Shown here: positions 45,871 to 56,900 of the stretch, piece after piece
How the letters are laid out: each line of letters opens with the position of its first letter
How positions within the stretch are numbered: position 1 is the stretch's first letter
NCBI GenBank assembly: GCA_027625915.1
Contig: JANTQA010000023.1
Span: forward strand, 20,522,001-20,586,000
Origin: Anaeramoeba flamelloides
Taxonomy: Eukaryota > Metamonada > Anaeramoebidae
Direction: 5' to 3'
DNA: 64,000 bases
The notes under the pieces: generated by a model
Databases searched by the model: none
What the model was told of the DNA's origin: nothing
Seen by the model: the letters and a program-made list of their open reading frames with translations, nothing else
Made by a program: the position numbers and the translations under genes

Positions 45871-46067
45871 TAATCCAATTTCCCTCGAAAAATAATTGAT
45901 CATAAAAAAATTTAAAAAAAAAAACATTGTTAAAATTTTCATACAAGATTAATAAATTTTTAATAATTTTTCTTAATAACTTTAAAATAATAGGGTCGAT
46001 AAAGATTGTTTTTAATAGTCTATATATATATATATATATGAGAATTTCGTGATTTGGAAAAATTATT

Positions 46068-47441
46068 TTAAATAAAATTTACTTTGTATTTTTTTCTAAA
46101 ATAACTTTCGAAATCAAATTTACAGCCACCTAAATGAATTACAATTTCTTCCAAAGAGAGAAATATACTTAATTTTTCAATAACAAATAAAACAAGAGAA
46201 TCCATGATTGCTTTGCAAATATATCCTGACTTTTCAAGAAGTTTTTGTTGGTCTTGTTCTTGTTCTTGTTCTTGTTGCTGATCATTTGACACTCCAATTA
46301 ATTGTTTTAAGGGTAATGATAATTTATTAATTCTAAATTTTGTTACATTTTTGATAATGAAGGAAATGGCTTTACAAAGTTTTGACTCTAACCCAATTTC
46401 TTGCTCGTTTTTATCAGTGACAATCCAAAAAATGAGATTAATATTTTTCAAATTTGAATGTTTCGTTACCAATACTTGGCCAATTGGTGATTTTTTATTT
46501 TCAATTTTTTTTTGTTCTTTTTCTTCTTCCTTTTCTTGTTCTTGTTCTTGTTTTTGTTTTTGTTCTTGTTCTTGTTCTTTTTCGATTTGGATTTGTTTTT
46601 GTTTCATTTCCTCTAATTGTTCAAATACAGTTGGGAAACATAATTCTGGGGTGCACTCAAAATAGTGGAGCCATATAGGGTTCAGGATTTTAAAATCTTT
46701 ATCGATTAGCATGATTGTTGCTTGGAAATTTTCTTTCGAGGTAATTTGCTCCCTACTGATTTCTTCTTGGAGGACGAGTTGTGGCGATAATCGTTGTTCA
46801 GTTAACAAATAGGATCCACACCTCGTAAATTTGACATTCATTTTTTGAACAAGACCAAACTCTACTTTATTTGTAATTGATTTTCGAGAATCGTTTTCTT
46901 TTTTCTTCTTGTTGTTTTTGTTCTGTTTGTTTTTTTCTTGTTCTTTGTTTTTTGATTGTTGATTTTCTTTTCGAAGATTTTGAATGAATTTTTCGTTAAT
47001 TTCATGTTTTAATTTTAATCTATGTTCCATTTGATCATTTTGTTGATAGTAAATTAATTGAATTTCTTGTTGTAGATTTTTGTTCTTTTTTATTTCGCCT
47101 TCCTTTCCAAATTCTGTAAAGACAAGTGGCTTTGGTAAAACAGCTTTATTCCATTGCTTTGTAAGCAAAACCAAATCTTTATTGCTTGGTAATTGAAATG
47201 TGTTTTTTGTCGTGCTTGTATTAATTAGACTCAGTGCAAGCACATACACACTTCTTGAGAATCTTTTTTGCAATTCGACAGGAAATTGCTTTTCGTTATG
47301 GAAAAATAATAAGAGTGATTCGTAAAGAGTCGTTCCTTCTTTGAGTTCAACTTTGACTTTGGAAATTGTACTTTTGTCGACTCGATAGCGTGCATAGACG
47401 ACAAAATTTCTTGGAATATAAAGAGATCGAATCGGATCCAT
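46068..47441 (-). CDS. FERRY3 / C12orf4 homologue
   Basis: A single-exon frame of 457 residues starting [13 protein letters not shown]. The C-terminal half follows human C12orf4 (FERRY complex subunit 3) closely in pattern. [18 protein letters not shown] corresponds to [37 protein letters not shown] corresponds to [30 protein letters not shown] corresponds to the TTISIPL strand, and the helix after the Gln-rich insert corresponds to RRAELVFKCVKGFMME. Two low-complexity inserts (Lys/Asn-rich about 165-190; Glu/Gln/Lys about 285-315) and a QEQEQEQ run near 398 are lineage additions. In animals the FERRY complex is a Rab5 effector that carries mRNAs and ribosomes on early endosomes. Whether the other subunits exist here is not visible. 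The protein is shorter than the human one at the N-terminus, and the C-terminus ([12 protein letters not shown]) is where the family has QFLVPQ…. Confidence 0.78.
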   Translation of the reverse strand: [457 protein letters not shown]

Positions 47442-47599
47442 TGTGGGAATAATAATATTTTATTAGTTGATTTGGTGAAGAATCTTTTGTTAAATTTGTA
47501 TATTTGAAAGCAAAAGAAAAATACGAATCAATTCAATGATATTGTATCTTTGTAAATTAAAAAAAATGATTTTTTTTTAACGAAAGAGTTAATTTCTCG

Positions 47600-49636
47600 T
47601 TAAAGCACTTCTATAAGTATAAAAGCGGGGGTACTACACACCTAAAAACATTTATTGACTTTTTACTCTAAAAAATTGTTTCTAGTGTTTTTTTTCTTAA
47701 AGAACTTCAATGAGTATTTCGTAAAGTTGATCCCTACCTTTTCTCATTTTTTTTCAAAAAACTCAAAAAAAAATCTTTTTTATTTTTATTTTGCTTGTGA
47801 TTTTGCAAGATAGAAAAAATGAAACCAACCAAAAAAATCAAGATGACAGATGTTTTAAACAAGTGACAACTCTAAGTTTTAGAAGTAGATCTTCAAACTT
47901 TTTAATTTGTATGTTACAAGTTTTTTGTGTAACGCTTGATAAAACTTTTAGTCACTCACTTTTTGAAAACATAAAAAAAGAGAAAAAAACCTTTCACTTT
48001 TTGAAGGGGATATAGAGTAAATAAAATTTTTTTAAAAGGTCAACTCAAAAGACTAAACCACCAACCCAAAGTTAGCAATACAAAGTGGTTTTCATTTTCT
48101 TCATTCCAGTCACAAATCCATTGTGTCATCCCAACACTCCAAACGATTTACATCCGCCGAGTAATTCGCCAAATTAGAATTTCCCAAAACTTCCTTTTCC
48201 CATAAGAGCACAAGTTCATCTTCAAACCCAATCAATTTGCCACCAAAGCATCATACAGTTTACAAACCCATTTTCTCCTCTCAAAATAATTTACCTAGTT
48301 TTCAAGATAATTTAATGATCCAGTTTGTCAAATCTATTCATCACCAAATTGTACAAAAGTAATTTCTAAAGGCAATTATGAAGAAGTATAAGACGTAAAA
48401 GAAAAATTAAAAACACAAAGAAACAAATTTTAGAGTAAAAAGTAAATAAATGTTTTTTGGTTGATCCACTATCAACTTTTCTACTCATAGAAGTGCTTTA
48501 ATGTAAAGCTCCCTAAAAAAATGAAAAGTTTGTGCTGGTAGTCTTCATAAATTGTAAAGTTTTTCAGAAATTAGAAGCAGTTTGTGCGTTTAAGTGTTTT
48601 CCAAACTTTTTAGATCTAATTGGTTCGATAGTGGTTTGTTGTTGGAGTTTTATTTTTATTTTTTTCCAAACATTTTTTTGTCTTTTTTTTTTTTGAATGG
48701 GTGCAGAACCGAATTAAAGAAGAGAGAATATTTGAAAGTTAGAATAAAACAGCGTGCTTGGTCGAACAAATTGAAGTGAAAGAACAACACACAACCAAAT
48801 GAAAAAAATTAAAACAAAAAACGGTAAATAATTATTAAAAGGTTGGGTGTCTTAATACAACCAAAAACAATACACACATGATTTAAAAAAACTCAATACA
48901 AAACAACACTCACACTTTTCAATCACTTGCTTTTTAGAACGTAAAAACAAAAAATTAAAAAAAAAATAAATAAAAAATAAAAAAGAAAAGAAAAAGAAAT
49001 TTAAATTGGAGTGGACAAAACTGGCGATTTGTTGACTGGGATTTTAAAGTTTCTCATTTACTTTAAAAAAATTTGAAAAAAAAAAGATTTTTTCTTTTCT
49101 TTTTGGTTTGCAATTTAATTTACAATTATTTGTCATTGTTTTGGAGATTTGTGTGATGAAAATTGCTGTACGCTACATGGATTGGTCATTTTGCCTTGAA
49201 GAATTGTATTGGTGATTTGTGAAAAGATTTGGGGTTGGCTATTTGGTTTGAAGCTTTGTACGACTAGACTAATTTGACAATTTACCTTCTTGTATTGAAT
49301 CTATATTGATTTTACTTATTTTTTTTTCAATCCCCCTTAAAAGAAAAAAAGGGGAATTTTTTCATTTTTGTTTTGAAAATGTGTGATCTGAAGTTTTGTA
49401 AAGTGATTTCACAAACTGTTGCCAATCGGTGAATTTGGTAATTTTGAGTGAGGTTATCAAACTTTTATTCCACACTTTTTGAAAAGAGATCTGTTTTTTG
49501 GTTAGTTTCATTTTTTTGTTTCTTGCTCAACCAACAAGCAAAATAAAAATAACAAAGATTTTTTTTTGAGTTTTTTTAAAAAAAAATGAAAAAAGGTGTG
49601 TACACACCTCCTAATATACTTATAGAAGTGCTTTAA
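47600..49636. mobile_element. TIR element(s) with TTAAAGCACTTCTAT ends
   Basis: TTAAAGCACTTCTATAAGTA at 47600 has two inverted partners: one ending at 48501 and one ending at 49636. The 47600/48501 pair agrees, with gaps, for about 90 bp (including AACATTTATT and TTTTTACTCTAAAA), giving a 902-bp element. The 49636 arm agrees perfectly with the left end for 22 bp and continues with a GGTGTGT/ACACACC palindrome. This looks like a 902-bp element beside or within a 2.04-kb one. Ends in TTAA could be a target duplication. The interior is richer in G+C than the flanks, and an open stretch before 48779 (…REYLKVRIKQRAWSNKLK) follows a T-rich tract and GCAG, but no transposase is recognisable. Confidence 0.6.
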
Positions 49637-51869
49637 GGGAATAGAAAATCTTCTTTCATTTTTTTCCCAAATTAAAAGAGTAATTATTCACACAAGGGTA
49701 GAATTAAACTTGATAAAAAACTTCATTTATCAACTTTTGAGTAATTAGTTATCATTTTGAAAAGAAATTCATTTCTCATATTATATTTCAGCTAAAAGAT
49801 CTTCATCCCATTTTTGTTGTATTTTTGTATCATAATCAAAAAATCAAAAAGAAAAATTTTCAAAAGATTTTTATTTTTACGAAATCTCACTTTTTGTAAT
49901 TTATGGGAGTCTGTATGAACAAACAAATATCATTGGTCTTTAATCTTATTTTAAAAATACAATAAAAATTAATCTAATATTGAATTCCTTGAAGATCTGA
50001 AAAAATTTATTGATAATTTAATTTATTTACAAAAATTTATCACATTTCTTGAAATTTAAAAGACTAAGTCATATTCTTTTTCAAATATTAAGATTATAAA
50101 CATGGAACTTTTTTTATTAAGATCAGAAATTTAAAAATATCTATTTTTTTTGTTTTTTATTTTTTATTAATTAGAATTTATTTTTATTTGTTTGAAAATA
50201 TTAAAAAATTGAGAAATAAAAGTAAAGTCTAGACATATATTTTATCTTTGGGTTATAAATAAACCGAAAAAAGAATTTTGATTGGGCTAATTAATTATTG
50301 ATTTTAATTAATCAAATTAATAGGTAATTCTTTAATTCTAAGTTGAATTAACAGATTTTCATAAAGAATTTTAGTGGATTTTTTTAATTAATTGTTTGAT
50401 AGTTTTCCTCATGATTTTTTTTCGGTCCAAAAAAGAAAAAAAATCGATTCCAAATGTTCTTTGGATATATAAATATTATTTTTTTCAAGTTTAAAATAAT
50501 TATTGCATTTTTTTTAAATTAAAGATATTTTTTATACTAAATATACGAAAACTTGGTTGTTATATTTTGAAAATGTATTTTTGTAAACTATCTTTACAGA
50601 TAATTTGATTTCTTTCTTACCCTATGAAAATAATTTTTTTACATTATTTGGAAATATTTTGGATTTTGTTCTATTATAAAATTAGAAAAATGGGTCACTC
50701 TTTTATAAACAATAATTTATGATTGAATATAACTTCAAAAATAAGTTTGGTCTTATTGGTAACGAGATTTTTTTTTCATTTTCAAAATATTAAAATTCTT
50801 TTTTGAATTTGCAATTTAATTTACCACAAGATTTTTTTAGTTACTAGTCCGTGAAAGAGAACACTAAAATACACCTATGGATTTTCTAATGGAACAACAG
50901 AACGTTAAATTATTGAATATTTAGAAACATGTTAGTTAATTTTTAAAAAAATTATTTGAGCAATACTTATCTTCTAGTTTCTATTTTCATCAATTGATTA
51001 ATAAAAGAAAAAAAAAAAAAAACTGAAAGTTCACAATTACTATCATTTAATGTTTGTTTACAGGTTTTTCTTGTAAAATATATTTCAAATTAATTTTCTA
51101 ATATTTTTATTGATTAATTTAGTTAAACAGAATAATTTTTAATATTTTATTATTTAAAGTTTAATTATAATTCTAAATGAAAATAGAATATTTCGCTTAT
51201 CTTATAAAATTTTATTATTTTGAATATTAAACTACGGATCTGAAAATTTGATTTAATTCTAAAGATAGTTAAAAAAATGATTTTTTGAATATATTTTGGA
51301 AATAAGAATTTGGAATTGTGTAACAATGCACTAAAGTTTGAGAATTCTCTCTAATTTCAATTAGTCATTAAAATAATATTAAAAATGAGTGTTTGTATTT
51401 GAGGAGAATTAAATTTAAATTATTTCTTTCTGGAAACAAAAAAAAATAATTTAAAATGTTATTAAATCGAAAAGAGTAAAAAATATTTTTCTTGGGATTG
51501 AAAACCAAAGTTATCAAGCTATTATACAATGTAAATAATTACGGGATTTAAACCAAACTTTATAATTTTAAATTAAAAAATTCCAAAGAATGATGAAAAC
51601 ACTTTTCAAAAAAAATTTATATATCAATAAAAAAGAATAAACTAATAAAAAATAATTAAAAAGAAGGGGGAAAAAATAACAATTACTCAGAAAAAAGAAA
51701 AAAAAAAATGAAAAGAAATAAAATTGAAAAGGAAATTCTATTATTTAGGCAATAAAAAACCCCGAAGATTATCTAATAGAATAATAACCTAAAAATTCAC
51801 AAAATTAATGATAATATCCAAAGGATTGATTAAGCAAGTCACTGTCTTTTCCATTTTATTGATCCAGTA
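49637..51869. other. AT-rich intergenic DNA, no feature seen
   Basis: No open frame of coding character, no repeat that I can pair and no RNA gene. Confidence 0.55.
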
Positions 51870-52064
51870 CAGTCAGTTTCACTTTTAAGACACAAACTTT
51901 CAACGAAATTTAAGGCACAAAAAAATCTCAAATTAAAGCACAAAATTCAAATTCTAGTAAAAATAAATTTTCAAAAAAAAATTCCAAATTTTGTGCCTTA
52001 ATTTGAGATTTTTATGTGCCTTAAATTTCGTTGAAAGTTTGTGCCTTAAAAGTGAAACTGACTG
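51870..52064. mobile_element. Palindromic MITE, mariner-like, copy 3
   Basis: A 195-bp copy of the family at 13249 and 33637, with complete CAGTCAGTTTCAC ends and TA on both sides. The central AT spacer is inverted relative to copies 1 and 2 (the CAAATTCTAGTAAAAATAAA segment is on the left here), as expected for insertion in the opposite orientation. Confidence 0.88.
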
Positions 52065-53991
52065 TACTTTCTTCTTCTTTTCGTTTGAATTTGTTTTAAT
52101 AAATTATTTCAAATTATTTTATTATTTTTCATATTAAAAATGCACGCCTGAAAAATAACCAATCTTATATATATATATATATATATATATAAACACACAT
52201 AAACCCACATATATACATCTAAAATTAAAAACTTTTTTCTGAAAAAAGTGCACCCAAAAAAATTTGTAAATATTTAAATTTTCTTAAAAATTAAATTTTA
52301 TTAAATAAATAAGAAATAAGTTCAATAATTCACATCAAAAAAGTTAATATCCAACTAAATAACACCAAAAAATCGATAAATTTTCTTAAAAACCATAAAA
52401 ATAAAATTTTTTCATCTCAAATTGACAAAAAATATGAATTTTATTAATATCTACAATTGAAGATAAATTAAAACCCCTCTTGAAATCAAGAAGATTTTTC
52501 AACAATCGTTTTAAATTTGAACAAAAACTCGTTTACCCATTTAATATCGACATTCAAGTCAAAAATAATAAAAAAAAAAACAAATACCTTTACTAAAATA
52601 ATTGTACAAAAAGAAAAAAAAAACAATAAGATGAAAAAATTATTTTAATTAAAAAATTTTCAAAAATAAATTTTTTCTTCTAATATCCATTAAAATAATT
52701 TGAATATTTGTAATAAACAAATTCTAACTATACCCAATTTGATTGTAAAATAGTTTAGAATGTCATGAAGGACTTTTAATTGAAAAAATATTTTTTAAAA
52801 AAATATTTTTGAGTAAAATCTACTTCAAAGCTCACTTAATAAAAAAAAGCATCACTTTTGTCAATTATGTTCTATCAGTTAGAAAGTTAACTTTTGATCA
52901 ATAAAATTGAAAAATTAAAAAACTTTTTGTTTTTCAAATAGCAACTCAATTGTAAAAAAAATTCGAAAGATCACAAAACAGTTTTTTTTTTGAAACTTTT
53001 CTCAAAAAATAAAAAAAAAAAAAAATAAACGAAAAACAGTTCATAAGTTCTTAAAATGAAGAAAAACCAGAAGTTGCTTAAATCTGATTATTTGGGTTCT
53101 GAATTTGTCAAATTTCTTTTTAAAATTGATTTGTGGTTACAGAATTTTTTACTTCAATATATAGTAATTTATTAAAAGTTCCTAAACTTTATTTGTATTC
53201 AGAAAAAAGAATTTTTTGTTTAATACTCACAAAACAAAAAATTTTGTTGTGGTTGAAATAAAGACATTTGCGATCTGTATATTTTATTTAATTTTGATTT
53301 GTTTACAAATACTTTTTGATTGAAATTTTCAATCTTATTTTATATTAATTCCTTAACGTTAATTAAAACTATTTTAAAAAAAGTTCAATTGTGTGTTATT
53401 TCGTTTATTTATTTTTCCAATCTTCTATATTTTTTATTTTTCAAAAAAAAAAAAGCAGTATTAAGAAAAAAATATGAATTTCGTACAAAAATAATTTGAA
53501 AAAGAACTCAAACAAAAAACAAAAGAATAAAAAACTCGAAAATAACATCAAAAAAAAGAAGAAATTCGAAGAATCTTGATACTTTTTCAAAACACTTGAG
53601 ACATAGAAACAAGTTCTAATAATAAAAGCAAAGGCTTTCAATCTATTTTTCCTCGAAAACACCAACAAAGAAAAGTTTATAGAATTTGGATGTTTTGAAT
53701 TTTTTATTATAAAAGTAATAAAAAAGTACTTTTTTTTTGAATTTTTATTTTTTTAAGAATTTTTAAAAATGATTTTTTCTCAGAAAAATTCATTTCAAAA
53801 ATTAATACACTAACAAGGAAAAAAATAAATCAGGATATTATATTCTTTTAAAATATATGAATTATCTAAACAACAACAATAATAAAAAAAAATATGGAAA
53901 AAGTTGTTTATTTGATAAAATATCATCTCAGCTGCCAATTAATTAATACAGGAATAATAAAGATTGATTGATTGATTGATTTATAGAAATT
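52065..53991. other. AT-rich intergenic DNA with (TA)n and GATT repeats
   Basis: It holds a (TA)n run at about 52169-52192 and a short (GATT)n at 53963-53980, just downstream of the ELAPOR-like gene's stop and so probably in its 3' UTR. A minus-strand open stretch at 53441-53668 is Phe/Leu-rich and I do not call it. Confidence 0.55.
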
Positions 53992-56900
53992 TTAATCAAT
54001 AAGTCTAAAAATGTCAATTTCTTCATTTTGGGAATTATTGGATGATTTTTCGTCGATATCATTGTTCGAATTCATTCTTTCTAATTGAATATTTTCATTG
54101 TTATGATTGTCAGATTCTGAATTTTCATTTCTCAAGGTAACTTTATTCTGGTATTTTTTTTTGATTTTATGCTTTACAAAGATCAATATGATTAAAATGA
54201 ATAAAATTAAAGATAACAATACAGAACCAATGATAATCAGGTAATATTGTATAGTAAAAGAATTACAGGTTTCAGTTTCCCTTTCAACGAGTTTATTATC
54301 CCAACAATCAACATCAAAGGAATAAGTGATGAGCCTTTCCCCACTTATACATTTGCCTGTTAATTTTGTAAATTTGTCATTTTCCGTACATTGTCTACAG
54401 CTATAAAGAGATTTCCATTCTAAAGTTAATTGATTTTGGTTATCTTCAAGTATAGTTGGGGATCCCATCCCTGCCTGCACATCACAGACCATATATAAAA
54501 GAGTTTTTTTATTATTTGATTCAATTTTCTGGTGAATGGCATTATCCATCTTATTAATAATAAAATTATCATAATTGCTATCTATTGCTTCTGTTTGATT
54601 GAAAGATAAATATTCGATAATTAAGCCAGATTCATCAGGGTATTTCTCCCTAGGAAGAGGATAATTAAAATTTAAAATATTACCAAGACTGTGTGAATTT
54701 TTACAAATATACGAATTTTGATCCTTACAAATTTCTGTATTCATAATTTTTGAGCACAAATTTAAATAAATATTTGTTGAATTGCTCAAATTTTCAATTT
54801 CAATTATTTGATAACTTTTTCTAATTTCACTAAAATCATAAATTAAATCCTTTTCTGGCGAATAAGAACAATCATTCAAGCAATCCGTTGATCCAAGTTC
54901 ATGGTTACCCCATGTACCTTCCCCACATATGTGACAATGATCGGAACCATTTTTATTATTGAATTGATTTGTTTGACAAGGAGTACATTGCGAAATACCA
55001 TTTACATTACTGCTTTCACTTTTCAATGAATAATATCCGCTTTGACAGATTAAACATTTTGTCATACCCCGTTCGGGAGAATAAGCACCTGATTGGCATG
55101 ACTGTTGAATCTTCGCTGTACCATTTAAGGTATTAAATATTTTTATATTCTTTATAAAGGCCTTCCCCTTGGAAATTCCTTCATCCCATTTATGAAATAT
55201 TATGGATAATTGATAAACACCCCTTTTAAGTGGTATTTTAAAAGTTTGAAAATCGTTCATAAAATAATTAATTTCAAGTTTTGGTTTTTCGTTTAATAGA
55301 ATAATTAAATTTGATCTTGTTTGATTCAATTTTAAATCTAATTCTAAATATCCATCATTATAATATTTATCATCATCATCATCATCGTCGTCGTCTTCGC
55401 TTTCTTTGCTATCTCCATCTGAACTAGAATCAGAATCAGAATCAGAATCAGAATCAGAATCAGAATCAGAATCAGAATCGGAATCGGAATCAGCACTATT
55501 TATCAGATTATCATCTATATTATCATAATTATTAAATAAAATGGTAAATGGGGTTTTAAATGTTAATATTGAATTGAAAGAACCACCAATTTCTGAACTA
55601 ATTCCAGAATCAATAAATTCGTTTCTCAATCTCCAACCATTTGAATAACCACAGCCGTACCCATCACAATAAGTATCGATTTCATTTTCAAAAATAGAAT
55701 GTTTTTCAAAAGTATTTTCAAATTTATTATATTCAATAGATTTTATAGCAATAAATCCCATATCTGCTTTTTTACATTCTAAAGCATTTAATTCATCCGA
55801 ATATGTACCGTCTGGGCAACTAACACATATTTTATTCAAATTATCAAAATATTCACCTTTATTACATGGCTGACAGCTTACATTAAAATGTAAATTATCA
55901 CCATAATCATAATCATTATTATCATTATAATTATTTTTAATTAAACAAATTTGTGGTTGATATAATTTATATATAGCTGTTCGGTTAACACGATCTGAAT
56001 CACAACCACTATATTCAATATAATAATCATTTTCAGTGCAAATTGGACGATCTATACATTCCGTTGCCCCTTTATAAGAAAAGAGGTGATTTGGACAATT
56101 TGTACAATTAGTTGAACCAGATGTGTTTGAATAGGTATTTTCATCACAGACATTGCATACCGCTGATCCGTTTTCATTTGTAAACGTTCCAGCGTCACAA
56201 TATAAACATTTATATTTATAATCATCAACATTTGCTAAAATGATTATTCTAATTTGAATTCCATTTGAATATTCATCATTCATACTATATTCATCTTCAT
56301 CTTCATTAGTATTGATAATAATCCATTCAAATTCATGAGTTCCAACATGATTTAAATTATATTTAAATGTGATAAATTTTTTTTCAAAATATGGTGATTT
56401 TTTTGAAATTATTTCTTTCCCATCAATTTTGAATAAAAATTTTAAATTGTCTTTTGAAAGAATAGAATTATATTCAAAAATTATTTTTCCAATTTGATGA
56501 AAATTTTTATTAATTTTGAGCCAAGATATTTTCCCATTACCACTTTTCAATAGATTTGATTCATATGCCCAGTTTGTACATAAATTGCCTGAACACCCTG
56601 TTGAAAAATGAGGTGAAAAAGATGTAGATTTTACAAATGGTTCGGACATTGTTGAAAGTGATGAAATAGAGGAAGAAAATGAATTTATCAATGATGTAGC
56701 AAATGTAGGTGATGATATTAATGACGATGATGATGATGACGATGACGATGATGATGGTGATGTAGATGTAGAGAAAGTTAAAGATGCTGATTCAATTTGA
56801 TTTAGATTATTTAATTCGTATATTAAATCATCTCCATTCGAATATTCACCATAACCACAAATCGAACAATTATACCCATTAAAAAAAGTACCCTTTGGGC

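Noticed and set aside
46351-46678. Two plus-strand Ser/Phe/Val-rich frames inside the FERRY3-like gene
   Set aside because: Antisense of the Glu/Gln/Lys insert.
48594-48779. Open stretch ending REYLKVRIKQRAWSNKLK as a separate gene
   Set aside because: Its first half is Phe-rich chance sequence and it lies inside a TIR element; kept only as a remark there.
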